The notes: generated from the letters alone by a model not told the origin. Shown: positions 22,060-34,560, counted from the first letter of the stretch. The stretch: DNA of 64,000 bases from Bettongia penicillata ogilbyi (GCA_023548195.1 JAJHZJ010000751.1:2174501-2238500); one strand, 5' to 3'. Numbers and translations are program-made.

Positions 22060-22210
22060 GTTATGTCACATAAGACAGTGTGGAAGAGGCAATGAAGTCA
22101 ATAAAACCTAGATTCAGAATAGATATATGACCCTGGCAAGTCACTGTACCTCTCAGTGTGAAGTGCCAGGGCTACTCTCTGAGGCCATTACTTATGGATG
22201 ACTTGATTTG
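22060..22210 (+). repeat. Diverged SINE fragment
   Basis: 'agtgtggaagaggcaatgaa' head, 'atgaccctggcaagtcactg' core, then 'gtgccagggctactctctga' resembling the 8125/51070 family. Confidence 0.5.
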
Positions 22211-22219
22211 TATTAGGGG

Positions 22220-23345
22220 AAGATTTCCCTATACTGGCATAATCACCTCTCAGAAATGGCAAAATAATCAGCGGATTAAGTTTGTACAAAACGTTTGGTC
22301 TGTTGTTTGCTACTTTGTAAACTAAAAAAATGGTTGAGAACCTGATATTTATTTCCTTTTTTTCCGCAGGCTAATAGACACTCCAGGTAGACTTGGCTCT
22401 CTTGTCCTATTTTAAGAGGCCATGCAATTAGCAACAGTTTATAACTTGAAATTCAGAGATTTAATCTCTTAGAAAATTTGATTTCAAAGAGAAAAGTATC
22501 TTCCTCTGAATAATGAAGAAACAGCTTAGACGATTCCAAGGTGAGCCCAGATGATGCACATTCCATTGGTTTGGCTAGCAGGACTGCGGGTGCACAACAA
22601 GACCATTTTGGATTACTATTATGGGAAAAGTGGTAGGGCTGCATTCCAGGAGGTAGATCATTCGTACACGATTGGCCGTGAATTCTGAAATGCTCGGCTT
22701 GTCCAAGACATTAACTTTGACTTGCAAGTCTTTAATTTGTTTATTCAGGTTTGTACAAGTGTGTCGAATACCTGGGGCTCCCAGCACATGAAAAGTGAAA
22801 CCAAACATGCTCAAATAGTGGCCGAGAAACAAAGAGATTTCAGGCAATTCAGATCCACTAGAAGCAAGATAAACTTTGAGGGAAACAAAGCGAGTCTGCC
22901 GGCATGAGCTCTCATGCCATTAAGACTGGACATCCCAAGATGGAGGGGTTTTACTGTTTTTCTTCTGTCCACAATATCAAGCTTGGAAAACATTAAATGG
23001 AAGGGAGGATGAGAGCCACAGTTTAAGAAGATGGCAATATTTCAAACCCTTCAAATATGGAATGACATTATTTGTGGCCAAAAAAAAATTAAGTTTTGTA
23101 GTGTTATGAATGCATCAAGACTAGCTTTCTCATGTTATGTGGCCAAGACCTTCCACCTCTTCTGATCTATGTAGTGTTCTGGTGTTTTGGTTTATTCCAT
23201 TAGCTCTTCCTATGGTCCCCTTACTACCACTGTCTAATGTTTGTCCCATTAAAATCGGAGGGGGGAGGGGGCGCAGTATTCATTCTCTGCTCCCATCCCT
23301 CAATTCTGTGCTTTTGTGTATTATCACAGTAGACCTGGACTAATC
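22220..23345. other. Repeat-free island, candidate conserved element
   Basis: Unique sequence with 'catgcaattagcaacagttt' and few repeat-like phrases. No gene is recognised. Open frames (such as 22575-22847 minus) look like chance. Confidence 0.35.
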
Positions 23346-23349
23346 TCCT

Positions 23350-23530
23350 TTGGAAGTAGTGTGGTAAAATGTAGAGATTGGTTTTGAAGTATGAGGACCC
23401 AGATTCAAATACCAGCTTGTGTGACCTTAGGTAAGTCACTTTACCTTTGGACCTCAATTATTTTCATCTTCAAAATGAGGTGAGTGGACTAAATGACTTC
23501 TAAGCTCTACATTTATGACTCTGTCATCCC
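23350..23530 (+). repeat. tRNA-derived SINE
   Basis: 'cccagattcaaataccagct', 'gtgtgaccttaggtaagtca', 'tggactaaatgacttctaag' and 'ctctacatttatgactctgt' match the 18970 subtype. Confidence 0.75.
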
Positions 23531-23629
23531 ATTTACCAAATATTTTCCAGTGGCTTTTTCAAAGGGCTGTTTCACTGTTCTTTATAATGGCTTCTATGAA
23601 GCTGGGAGGTGACTATTCTCTTTGTTAGA

Positions 23630-23955
23630 GAATCACAAAATGACCAGAGTTTGGAGTTAGAAGGGACTTCAGTGACCACTAAATATACTCCATAATTGAA
23701 AAATCATCTCCACCGCTCTGTATCAAACAAGGATTTTCTCACCGAAGACCTCCACTGAGAGAAAATCAACCACCTCTTGAGTCAACCTAGGCTACTTCAG
23801 GACAGTGGTGATTGTCAGAATTTTATTCCCTGACATCAAGGCTTCTTTTGAATCTCCTACTTCTGCCTCTGGGGACAGATGGAACATATCCAATCCCTCT
23901 TCTCCACATTGGTTCTTCAAATACTTGAAAACAGCTGTTAAAGCCTTCTGGAGTC
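23630..23955 (-). repeat. CR1/L3 LINE 3' UTR, antisense
   Basis: 'gagttagaagggacttcagt', then 'tccaatccctcttctccaca' and 'cttgaaaacagctgttaaag' follow L3 order. It is cut off by the pyrimidine tract at 23956. Confidence 0.68.
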
Positions 23956-24785
<830 letters not shown>

Positions 24786-25104
24786 CCAAATAGTTGCAAA
24801 ACATGGTATTTACTCATTCCTCAAATACCAAATGAAGTATATATTAAGTGTTATTAATGCAACCATATGATATAATATGATAAATATTATATCATGCCTC
24901 CTAAGGTTAGAGTCAAAACAAAACAAAATAAAAACCTTCCATCAAGAAGCTTAAGTCTGGTCAGTATAGACTTAAGCTTACTTTTGCTCTCAGATCATCC
25001 TAGTTGATTGGAAAAATCTGTGTCTACTACACTGCTACTGTGTGCTTTGTCTTATGAACTTGTAAGAGGAAAAAAGGAGGATACTTTTGTCAAAAGACCA
25101 CTGA

Positions 25105-25250
25105 ATTCAGAGACAGGAGAACTAGATTGTCTTTCTGACTCCATAGCTTTTTAGCTGTTTGACTTTAGGCAAGCCGCTTGACCTCTCTAAGACTGACTTT
25201 ACTCATTTGTAAATGGGTTATAACCTTATATAATTTCTGGACTGTGTCCA
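25105..25250 (+). repeat. SINE fragment
   Basis: 'gactttaggcaagccgcttg', 'acctctctaagactgac' and 'actcatttgtaaatggg' are a diverged MIR-type core. Confidence 0.6.
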
Positions 25251-25261
25251 TTTAAATTTGT

Positions 25262-25394
25262 CAGTCCAGGCTGGCACAGTGGATTGAATATTGGCCTGTG
25301 GTCAGGAGACTTGGGTTCAAACCCCTCCTGTGGTACTTGTTAGCTTTATGGCCTTAATAAGTCATTGAACCCCACTAAGTCTTCTAGGACTTAA
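25262..25394 (+). repeat. tRNA-derived SINE, 5' part
   Basis: 'ggctggcacagtggattgaa', 'cttgggttcaaacccctcct' (B box) and 'aataagtcattgaacc' are the head and core. It joins an L2 tail at about 25395. Confidence 0.68.
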
Positions 25395-25515
25395 ATATTA
25401 AATCATTGGTGAAAGCTCCTTGGAGACAGAGGCTATTTTCACTTCTGTTTTTTTTATCCTTAGCCAATTCATACATATTAGAGGTTCTTAATAAATGCCT
25501 ATGAGTTGGTTATTT
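25395..25515 (+). repeat. L2 3' tail
   Basis: 'gaaagctccttggagacaga', 'tttttttatccttagcc' and 'ggttcttaataaatgcctat' are the L2 end. Confidence 0.65.
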
Positions 25516-25661
25516 CTCATGTTGGTGAAATCTCAGATCTTTGGCATCCTATGATGCATCATTGAGCACAGTACCTCCATGTAGTGATGTCCCATGTAAG
25601 GATGCTGTGCAAGTGTAGGGCTGGCCATCTGCTGAAGCTCTCATTACAAAAATTTGTTTTC

Positions 25662-25862
25662 ATAGAATCATGGATTTAGAGTTAGAAGGGACCAGTGAGG
25701 CCATGGAATCCAATACTCTCTTTTATAAATTAAGAAAGTGAGACCCAGAGAGGTTTTGACTTACCCAAGTTCTCAAAAGTAGTGAATAAAAAGAGGCAAG
25801 ATTCAAACTCAGATTCCATGACTCCCAAGTCATTGGTCTTTCTGTTGTACTTTGCTGCTTCT
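25662..25862 (-). repeat. L3-tail/MIR3-like repeat, antisense
   Basis: 'atagaatcatggatttagag', 'ttagaagggaccagtgaggc', 'gtgagacccagagaggtttt' and 'caagattcaaactcagattc' run in the usual antisense order. Confidence 0.7.
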
Positions 25863-25869
25863 CCAGTAA

Positions 25870-26635
25870 CTAGATATTCCTGACACATTTTAGGAAGAGT
25901 GAAATGATCCATAGTTTATCCAAAACCATTCCACACTACATGTGGATTGTCACGGGAATTGACAATTATTATGGCTAACTCTGACTGCATCTTTGAAACT
26001 TTAAGAGTGCAAGGAGTTTGAAGGAGGACTTGAATATGGCGCGGGGTCTACAATTTCCTACCATGATGGACATCTGTGGCTTAAGACAAGAGAGGATGAA
26101 AAGTGAAGGCAAGCATCCCATTTGACATATGAAGCCACACATGGAAAATCCTTCCTTTCACCTCAAAGGGAAAAGTACCAGGGGAACATTCCCATGAAAG
26201 GATCTCTCCAGAACTTGGCTAGAGATGCCTGCATTCTTCTTTCTTCCATGTCTGAGCCACTCTTTGCTTCATTAACTAGACAGAGCAAATTCTGTTCCAC
26301 TTCTGTGCACTATATCTTTGAGCCTTGCAAGTAAAGTTAATGCTCGCTGCTTAATCACTTTTCTCTCAACAGGTAGGAAATAATAAAACAGTCAGAAAAA
26401 TGGCAAAATGGAGTGCACCATATTTGGCATGGAGAACTCTAGCAAACTCTTAGTTTTGTGTTCGATCAACTTCAGTATCACAGCAAGAAACATAATGGGT
26501 GAGACCTCACATTGCTGATCCAAGTTGTAGACTTTGGAAGATTACCATTTACAGCATGGACTGACTGAGCCAGCAATCAGTTCTGACTAGGAGGTAGCAG
26601 AGGGAGAATCAGAGAGCAAAAACCTGGACTATTAT
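25870..26635. other. Unique sequence, no gene recognised
   Basis: No family resemblance is seen in any frame, and there is no clear repeat. Confidence 0.35.
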
Positions 26636-26639
26636 TATT

Positions 26640-26905
26640 TATTGATTGCCCGGTAACCTAAGACTGAGATGATTGGAGAAAATAATAATTATACCTTTCC
26701 TGTACGTAGTGCCTTGTGCTTACCAAGTGATATCATGCATATTTTTTATTTTTCCCTCATAATAGGCATGTGAGGTGGGTATCACAAGTATTATTATCTC
26801 TATGTGATTGATGAGGAAAATGAGGTTCTGAGAAGCCAACTGATTACCCAAGATCATGGGATTAGGAAAAAACAATACAGGAATTAACCACATGATTTAA
26901 TTCTT
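26640..26905 (-). repeat. MIR/CORE-SINE, antisense
   Basis: 'acgtagtgccttgtgcttac', 'ggcatgtgaggtgggtatca', 'tgatgaggaaaatgaggttc' and 'gattacccaagatcatggga' follow antisense MIR order. Confidence 0.7.
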
Positions 26906-26944
26906 TAAATTCTTAAACATTGATATCTTTTGTTTTATATCCCC

Positions 26945-27105
26945 AACTTTTTGAGGGAGAGGGAAAGGCAAGGTAATTGGGGTTAAATGACTTGCCCAAG
27001 GTCATACAACTGTAAGTGTCAAGTGTCTGAAGTCGAATTTGAACTTGGGTCCTCCTGACTCCAGGGCTAGTACTTTATTCACTGTGCCACCTGACTGCTT
27101 CGTCC
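26945..27105 (-). repeat. tRNA-derived SINE (MAR/WSINE type), antisense
   Basis: 'ggttaaatgacttgcccaag', 'gtcaagtgtctgaagtcgaa', 'gaacttgggtcctcctgact' and 'gtgccacctgactgcttc' match the 21835 element. Confidence 0.8.
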
Positions 27106-27619
27106 CCAACTTTTTTCAATATATCCTGCAACTTGTCCTTGAGATTCATCCATTATAACAAAGAATAACAAAAGGAAAAGGGAAAAAAAACATTTTGCAA
27201 AACTAATCAAGATTATCCAAAAAAAAAAATTCTCCATTTTATATAGTGATCCACATGCATAGCCCTGCTGCCTCTGTAAAGGCTTACTCAATACCTTTTC
27301 ACAGTATTCAGTTTCTATTGTTTCATTTTTGCTGTTTTTTCCTTTTACACTGTTTTGCAATATTGTATGTATAAGGTATTGCTTTCTTATTTTAACATTT
27401 TTATTTCCTGAAAGGAGGTGGTGAACTCTTATGTATGAGAACCTCTGAGAAAGTAACCCTTCAATATCTGGGCAGAAACATAGATAGTTCTTAAGAGTGC
27501 CTGACAGAAAGTAGCCCCTGAGGACAAGCACAGACTTGCAGAAAGTAAAGATGGCCAGAGTGTGTTGTTTCCTAGCAGTTCATTTACATTTGACAATTTT
27601 ACAGACTTTGAGGCTGATA

Positions 27620-27779
27620 TCTCAAAACTCCATCTTCCTCAGTTTTCTCAACTGTGAAATGGGGATCAAAATAGTAGCCTCCTTCCAAAGTTGTTATAAG
27701 GGTCAAATGAAATAACATCTGTAAAGCACTCAGTGGAATGCCTGGAACACAGTGGGCACTTAGCAAAGGCTTGTTCCCT
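27620..27779 (+). repeat. CORE-SINE 3' half
   Basis: 'tcagttttctcaactgtgaa', 'gtaaagcactcagtggaatg' and 'cagtgggcacttagcaaagg' are the MIR-type 3' half. It abuts the LINE fragment that follows. Confidence 0.7.
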
Positions 27780-28075
27780 CCCCTTATCTGAGTCATTGGC
27801 AAAAATACTCAGTAGCATTGGGAAAAGTGGAAATCCCTGAGGCAATCCACTAAAGGTTTCTTTCCAAATTTCAGTTGACCCATTAATGCTTAGCCTTTGG
27901 AACCAGGTTTTCAGGGAGTTGCTTATCCACCTAACGATATAATCATCTAATCCACATCTCTCTCTCTTTATCAATAGAAAAGCATAAGAGACTTTACCAA
28001 ATACCTTGCAAAAATTGAGGCAAATTATATTTATAGCATTCCTTGATCAACCAGTCTGAAAAGGATATAAAAAAA
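27780..28075 (-). pseudogene. CR1/L3-type LINE reverse-transcriptase fragment
   Basis: Conceptual translation of the minus strand gives NAINIICLNFCKVFGKVSYA, then VRWISNSLKTWFQRLSINGS and SGLPQGFPLFPMLLSIFAND. These align by eye with CR1/L3 reverse-transcriptase block A ('LDFSKAFDxVSH'), the 'VRWI..WL..R.QRVxINGS' segment and the 'SGVPQGSVLGPLLF.IFIND' block. The catalytic aspartate region of block A is degraded (FGK in place of FDK), so it is dead. It is a marsupial-genome fossil, flanked by a SINE on one side and the 28.3 kb microsatellite on the other. An open frame persists from 27974 to 27669, which is chance or slow decay. Confidence 0.82.
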
Positions 28076-28267
28076 TGATGTTTCTGGAAGCTCAATAACT
28101 ATTTTTTAATAATATAGTTGAAAATTTTGTAAGAACTGAAGCAAAGCTCCCTGGACTGTGGTTTGCAGAATCCATTCTCTTTTCTCCCCTCCCCACCCCC
28201 ATTTTTATTTCTGTTGAAAATCAGACCATTTACCCTTATTGAATCCTGGGAGAAATCATCCATTTCC

Positions 28268-28290
28268 ATATACATACATACACACATATA

Positions 28291-28335
<45 letters not shown>

Positions 28336-28348
28336 CTCTATATATCTA

Positions 28349-28396
<48 letters not shown>
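28268..28396 (+). repeat. Compound microsatellite (CA)n(TA)n(TATC)n
   Basis: CA units to about 28322, a TA-rich bridge, then about 12 TATC units to 28396. Confidence 0.95.
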
Positions 28397-28514
28397 AAGA
28401 GCACTGACTGGCTCAGTAATAATACATGCCAGTTATTTTTGTTCCAACATGAATTCACCCATTTTGTGACTCCTCAGATCAAAAATCCCTTCCCTGACAA
28501 ATATACACCTAGAT

Positions 28515-28725
28515 GGTTCTGTTGTTGTCCAGTTGTTTTCAGTCATATCTGATTCTGGTTTGCCATTTCCTTCTCCAATTCATTTGACAAATGAGAAAAC
28601 TGAGACAGACAAGGATAACTGACAAGCCCAGTGTCCCAGACCTAGTAAATGTCTGTGGTCACATCTGGTCTTCCTGACTCCAGGCCTGGTACTCTATCCC
28701 CTAGATCAGCTAGCTATCCTAATAT
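28515..28725 (-). repeat. MAR1-type SINE, antisense
   Basis: 'gttttcagtcatatctgatt', 'ttgccatttccttctccaat', 'atgagaaaactgagacagac' and 'ctggtactctatcccctaga' are the MAR1 body and tRNA head in antisense. Confidence 0.8.
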
Positions 28726-28734
28726 GTCTTATTT

Positions 28735-28855
28735 TTTTCTATTTGATTATAAGTTTTTTGAGGATATACGTGGTCCCATTTTCCGTTTTTGTATCCCCAG
28801 TACATAGCACACTGCTTATCATGTAGTAAAAACTTAATAAATACATTATCATTTT
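28735..28855 (+). repeat. L2 3' tail
   Basis: 'tttgtatccccagtacatag', 'cacactgcttatcatgtagt' and 'aaaacttaataaatac' are the L2 end. Confidence 0.75.
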
Positions 28856-28859
28856 AATT

Positions 28860-30640
28860 CCTACATTCATCCATTCATTTTGCCTGGTAACTTGAACTTA
28901 GAAAGGACAACTAGTTATTCTCTTACTATCTCAACTCTTCACTATCCGTTTTATTCTGTCCTTTCCAGTCCAAAGATTATTCTCCTTCACATAGACAACC
29001 AAAGCAAAATAAAAATTAAGTGACCTTAGCTCCTCCCATTATCACAGTACCATCAACCCAAAGAAAAAGTTCCATCCTTTCCTTGATCCTGACTACCTTT
29101 TTCCAAAATAACTTTTAAAAAATCCCAGATTTTAAACTTTCCTTCATTCTCCCTGCTAATCTTAGTTTACTCTGAGTTTTACTGCTTAGGATGCAATGCT
29201 CATAGGGCCATGCCACACTTTTAAAAATTTCTCTCCTGTCACCTATGAACTTGGTTTAATAGTCTGTCTTTTTAGAAATCTCTTTAAGAGAATCCATTCT
29301 CTTAATCCATCCACTCTTTAAGAGAATCCACAGAGAATCTCTCTGTGAATCCATGCAGATCACTTAAAGCAACACCCTTCCCCTTCGCTTTTCCTTCTCA
29401 TAAGATTTCTTTTTGTGCCTTTAGAATTTTATTTTTGAGAGTTTCCAAACTTAGATAATTTCAACCAGCGACGTTTACTCCATGGAATCCCACCAAGCTT
29501 TCTATTGAGATTTTTGAAATCTCTTCTCCCAAAATCTAGGATTGTTGAACTGGAAAGAAAGCAGTAATGAATGCCAAATGGCTAAAACACTATGTATATA
29601 GTCAGCATATATTTTGATTGAAAATGTTCTTTCCTGCTAGTCAACAGTGCACTTAAAATTAGTTGATTTGGAAGAGAACCCATCATGGTTCTCTGAGTCT
29701 TGGTATAGTTGAACGAGCCAAGGGAAGAAGATCAGGGTTTGATCAAATAGAGGATGGCTAAGCAAGGTGCTGTACAAAAAAGCCAATGAATTATTACTCA
29801 GTTATTAGCAATCTTGAATATGATGAATGAAAAGAAGTATGGGAAAATGTACGATCTGATGCAAGGTAAAGTAAACATAACTAGGAAAACAATGCACATG
29901 CAGCATTGACCTGCTAATTTTCTCTTATTCTGGGATGAGGTTGGATTGCTTACCATAAGTGCTTACCATGCTGGCAGGTCAGAGTGGTTCCCCAAAGAGG
30001 ATGTCATGTTGCTGCAATTCACTTTCAATAGGCAAGGTATAACCCTGGTGTAGAGACTATATATCTACTAACAACAATGGATATTCCTTGAATTCCCACT
30101 GGTGTGCTTCCCATTTAAACAATTCAGCCAAGATGACACCATTAACTCTTAAACTTGAAACATTTATTAAATAAGATGGCAGAAACAGGAATGATCATAA
30201 CATATGAGGTCATACATAAAACTGGATTATACACTCCCACTAACGTACACAGCATCCATAGGGAAGAATGGGAATAATTTTATAGAAACCTAGAAGGAAT
30301 GAATATAATCAGGAAAACTCACAACTCTCAGCTGTGGTTTTTGATGCCTTAGGTCTCCTTATGTAACTATCTGTACCATGTGTCATCTTCTGGTCGTGAC
30401 TTCTCCACTTCTGGGCCTTGTAACTCTGCGGTTGTGAAGTCATTTCTCTTGCTGGCTGCTACTTTCAGGTCATTAAAGACATGGGATGGTCTTATAGTGA
30501 AAGTGAAGACTTAAAGCCTGGGCTCTGCAGAGCTCTTCATGACTTTTCCAGGTTCTAAGACATCAACTCCCTCAACTTGATAGTTCCTCTAATTCAAGGA
30601 TCAGTCAAACTACTGAAGTCTGTTTACTGAACTCTGAAGA
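28860..30640. other. Unclassified, no gene recognised
   Basis: There is no coding region. A short motif 'ctctttaagagaatcca' recurs between 29278 and 29345 as a small local duplication. Parts of 29900-30640 read like an old repeat, but I cannot assign a family. Confidence 0.3.
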
Positions 30641-30649
30641 ATTTTCTCC

Positions 30650-30830
30650 TCTTAAGAGAGTGATAGTCTAAGGAGTCGGACTTTGGAGTCAGATATCTGG
30701 GTTTGAATCCCAACTCAGCATTTACCATCCATGATCTTAGGCAAGTCACTTATGTCTCTGAGTCTCAGTTTCCTTATCTACAAAATTAGGTTATGCTAGA
30801 TGAACTTTAAAGTTCATTCTTTGTGGGGAG
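30650..30830 (+). repeat. tRNA-derived SINE
   Basis: 'ggactttggagtcagatatc', 'gggtttgaatcccaactcag', 'cttaggcaagtcacttatg' and 'ctcagtttccttatctac' give the full head-to-core order. Confidence 0.8.
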
Positions 30831-30839
30831 GATGAAAAG

Positions 30840-31430
30840 TGCTGGACAATGATTTACCAGAAGATTTTGGGGTTATAGTGGATTGTGATCTTAATATGAG
30901 TCAACAGGATAATATGAAAACCAAAAAAAAAAACCAAAAAACAATGTTCATTTTGGATTGATTGAATGGCATAACATCTAGCACTAGAAAGCTATAGTCT
31001 CACTGTACTCTGCTAAAGTCAGACCATATCTAGACTACTGGGGTACCACAGTTTAGGAACCACTCACAAGTTGGAGAATGCCTAGATAATGACCACCAAC
31101 ATGGTCAAGAGCTTTGAAAACATGCTGTATGAGGATAAGCTGCAGGAACTAACAGTATTTCATAAGGAAAAGACTGGGCATGGAGAGGGTATGGCATATG
31201 ACCGGTGTGTTTAAGAAACTGAAGAATTGTCACATGAAAGAGGAATTAGACATTTTCTGCTTTGCCATAGAAAACAGAATCAGGATCAGTAGGTAGAGAT
31301 TGCAAAGAGGCAATTTTAAATTCCCCAAGGGTCAGAGATTTAAAAAAATGGAATGAGCTGCCTTGGGTAGTCATGGACTTTCCTTAAGAGAGGTCTTCAA
31401 ATGGAATGACCAGTTGCTGAATACAAGTTA
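30840..31430 (+). pseudogene. CR1/L3-type LINE, ORF2 3' end
   Basis: In sense, 'tctcactgtactctgctaaa' then 'gtcagaccatatctagac' translates as LTVLCSAKVRPYLDY in part, matching the CR1/L3 'LYSALVRPHLEY' block. Downstream words ('tatgaggataagctgcagga', 'atggaatgagctgccttggg') match the end of the ORF. Frames are broken throughout. Confidence 0.72.
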
Positions 31431-31521
31431 ACCATGCAGAGAGCTCTTGTTCAGGTACCATGTTGGATTTTCTGGCCTGTTAAGTTTTTTTGCAACTGTA
31501 TGATTTTGTTCATTAAGATAA

Positions 31522-31525
<4 letters not shown>

Positions 31526-31560
<35 letters not shown>
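31526..31560 (+). repeat. (GT)n microsatellite
   Basis: About 16 GT units. Confidence 0.95.
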
Positions 31561-31561
<1 letters not shown>

Positions 31562-31690
31562 CACTGGAAAGAGCACTGGCCTTGGCTGTCAGAGACCTGG
31601 GATTGTACTTGATCTCTGACATTCATAAGCTGGGAGACCCAAGGCAAGTCACACTTCTCACTTTCCTCTCTTTCCCTTGGATATCCATTA
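31562..31690 (+). repeat. SINE fragment after the GT tract
   Basis: 'actggaaagagcactggcct', 'cagagacctgggattgtact' and 'cccaaggcaagtcacac' are a diverged head and core. Confidence 0.6.
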
Positions 31691-31699
31691 TAGAGAAGT

Positions 31700-32795
31700 G
31701 TCTATAAACCTTAAAGAACCTTGTGAATTGAAGTCATTATTTAGTATGCCTGTGTATTCCCTACAGACTTTTCATCTTCTGCCTAATTACTCTGGCTTTC
31801 ATGACAGTCTGAAGAAGATGGTGTCTTTTTATGATAATAACATATTTTTAAAAGTTAGCAACTTTTTTGAAGAATTCTAATTACATTATCAAATATATCC
31901 TCATTACATCACCATGTAGTAAAAAGAAACAGAATTTTTAACTCTCACAAAACTAACACAAAAGAGAGATTAAGTAACTTGTTTAAAGTCTAATTTGATA
32001 AATGATCTGAAATCAGAAACATATTCTTCAAAATTTTCTAGTGCTCTTTTCATTAGACTACGCAGCATCTCAAGTTATCTTGTTTTGCTTAAACAAGTTA
32101 CAAAACTAGGGTTTCACCATAGGGCAAGGGCTTTAAAATAACACACATATAAATATAAAGTATATATATATGATATGCATATCATATATATTATATATAC
32201 ATACAAATTACATATATATGTACATATATAAATATCTGCAAATATATAAAGAGTGACTGCTACTCTGAGACTTCACCTTATATTTGATTCACTGGAATGA
32301 CCCCTATGTTCCATGATGGAAAGAATTCTTCTCTTGGTCTTAGATTTTGGAGAACAGTTAGAGTAAGAGTAGTACTATGTAATGTGGGTACGTAATGTAT
32401 CTGGAGAATTACTGGAACAAATGTTAGTGAATAAGTAAAATTTCAATTTCATTTACAACTATTTACTTTTCACAGAAAATATTTAATTATTATAAAAATA
32501 AATATAATATTTAATCATGGAAAATTGATATTAATGTAAGTGATGAGAGCCCTGACATTGGGAACATTTTTGGTTTTGATAGTATTTTCAATTTACAAGA
32601 CAGTATATTTTTCCTAATATTTTGAGTGTTTTGCATATTTCAACTGCTAATTTTCAAGATCTTCCTCACCAAGAGATTCCACTTGATATTCCAGGAGATT
32701 GAATGCAGGTTACCATTTGCCTAAGGTGATGTGGGCTGGATCTCTGAGACTATGATTGAATTAAGTCATATGGTAAAATTGGGTCAGTCCAATTG
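31700..32795. other. AT-rich unique sequence with a TA-rich patch
   Basis: No gene is seen. TATATA/CATATA-rich simple sequence spans about 32150-32240. Confidence 0.45.
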
Positions 32796-32799
32796 GCTT

Positions 32800-32847
32800 T
32801 CATGCAAATTAACAAATATTTGTTTAGTGCCTGCTAAATATAAGGTT
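32800..32847 (-). repeat. L2 tail piece before a MAR1 insertion
   Basis: 'aacaaatatttgtttagtgc' with 'ctgctaaatataag' is the antisense L2 tail, cut by the next element. It likely continues at about 33106. Confidence 0.55.
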
Positions 32848-33105
32848 GATGTTGTTCAATTCTGTCTGACTCTTTATGACCTTGGGGACAATACTGTCCT
32901 TCTGTTGATTTGTTGTTTTATTTTCAAAGATACTGCCGTGGTTTACCATTTCCTTCTCCAGTGAATGTAGTGAATCCTTTTGTCAGGCTATCAGAGGTTA
33001 AGTGACTTAACCCAGGGTAGTTAGTATGTGTTTAAGGCTAGATTTGAATGTAGGTCTTCCTGACTCCAGGTCCAGTACTCTATCCACTGAGTTACCAGCT
33101 GCCTC
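32848..33105 (-). repeat. MAR1-type SINE, near full length, antisense
   Basis: 'gttgttcaattctgtctgac', 'tctttatgaccttggggaca', 'ccatttccttctccagtgaa', 'ggtcttcctgactccaggtc' and 'actctatccactgagttacc' run in MAR1 antisense order to the tRNA head. Confidence 0.85.
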
Positions 33106-33345
33106 TAAGTATGGGGTGCCATTGTCAAATGCAATGAGGACATAGAAAAAAAAATTATCTTTGCTTCTATTCTGTTAGCTTTCATTTTATTAGAAGACTT
33201 TGACTAAATATAATATGGAGTAGGAAGTGTTGGGACAAAGGAGAGATAATACAAAGCCCTCTAGAAAAAATTGAGGGGAGAGAAAATGATCATATAGAAA
33301 TAAAATCTGAGTTGTGCCTTGAAGGAGACTGAGCAATCAAAAAGG
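33106..33345 (-). repeat. L2 piece after the MAR1 insertion
   Basis: 'ttatctttgcttctattctg', 'gagagataatacaaagccct' and 'gagttgtgccttgaaggaga' follow antisense L2 order and continue the 32800 fragment. Confidence 0.5.
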
Positions 33346-33399
33346 TAAAAATGGGAAAGTGAGTGACTCCCTCTCTGAGACAGCCTTCTGTCTTCTCTC

Positions 33400-33560
33400 T
33401 ACACATATTCTGGTGTGGACCAACTTATTTACATTTTCTCTCCCTTTAGAATGTATTCTCTCTAAGGGCAAGAATTGTTTTTGCCTCTTTTTTGTGTATC
33501 CCCAGTGCTTGGCACAATGCCACACACATAGTAAGCACTTACAAAAAATGCCTGTTGGCT
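33400..33560 (+). repeat. L2 3' tail
   Basis: 'ctctctaagggcaagaattg', 'tgtgtatccccagtgcttgg' and 'cacacacatagtaagcactt' are the L2 end in sense. Confidence 0.75.
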
Positions 33561-33564
33561 GTCT

Positions 33565-34450
33565 GGTTGACCAGCTGCTTCATGGAGGTCTTTTCACTCC
33601 CATTAAGATGTTTTCTAGAGAACTGTGTTGGCTGACTTTATTGGTCTCATTCTGAGGTATCCAGTAAGACAGTAATATACCTGTATATCTGGCAAATCTG
33701 AGAATTTCATTTCCCAAATTCCAGAGAATTTGAGGATGCTACTACAAACATTCTGCAATATCCACTGAGCAATCGAATTATCTGAAGACTTGTGAACTCA
33801 CCCAGAATGCCTTTCTAAATGCAAAACAGTTCCATAAATATTGAGGAAAGGGGAACGTCGACCCAAGGAAGAATTGGGGATAGAGGAGTTATTTCTTCGT
33901 TCTGCTCATGAGTTTAGTTGTTCATTGGCATCATGTAGGAATAGCTCTTCCTACATGGAGGTGTTGCCATTGGTTCAGTGATATAATTTACGACACCGTT
34001 GCAAACACACCAGGGACTAGGGCATAATTTCCCTTTCAGCTACTGGTGTGTAGGAAAAGCAGAGGAAAAGTATTAATGTGATACATCATTGCCTTTGGAA
34101 ATTGGGAGAATAATTAAGTTGCTCACCGACTGCCATTAACACAGTTTGCCATTTGCTTTAATAATCCTTCCCCTACACAGACCATGGAGTGATTATTTTA
34201 TGAAAGGAACAATGAGGAGACCCCAAACTTTAGGTAACAATTCTGCAAAATGTGGCCTTGGGTCATCATGAGAAGCACAGCTGGAATTAATGGTGACCTC
34301 TTCACTTTATGGCTGGAACACTCAAAATCCATTGTTCAATGAAGTCAATTCATTAAAATGGTCAGTAGAATCATCCGCCAATATTGGCTGTTTGAATTGA
34401 TCCAGCAATGTGTTCAAAAATATTGAAATGGCTTTGGTCTTATGTAGAGT
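33565..34450. other. Repeat-free island, candidate conserved element
   Basis: Unique sequence with TAAT-type words ('gaataattaagttgctcacc', 'gctttaataatcc') and a strong hairpin at 33932-33957. No gene is recognised. Confidence 0.35.
33932..33957. other. Short perfect inverted repeat (hairpin)
   Basis: Arms 'catgtaggaa' and 'ttcctacatg' are perfect 10-bp complements around a 6-base loop. Flanks ('ttggca' and 'tgccattgg') can extend the pairing with bulges. Confidence 0.7.
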
Positions 34451-34454
34451 GAGG

Positions 34455-34560
34455 TAAGGATAAGATCAGTTTAATTGAGTAGATATTTGAGTGCTTCCCT
34501 GGGATAGGAAGTATGAAGAATTTAAAATAGAAGAAAATATGACGTTTTTCCATTCAAGGG
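34455..34560 (-). repeat. L2 tail fragment, antisense
   Basis: 'agtagatatttgagtgcttc', 'cctgggataggaagtatg' and 'tttccattcaaggggtttat' are the antisense L2 end. Confidence 0.5.
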
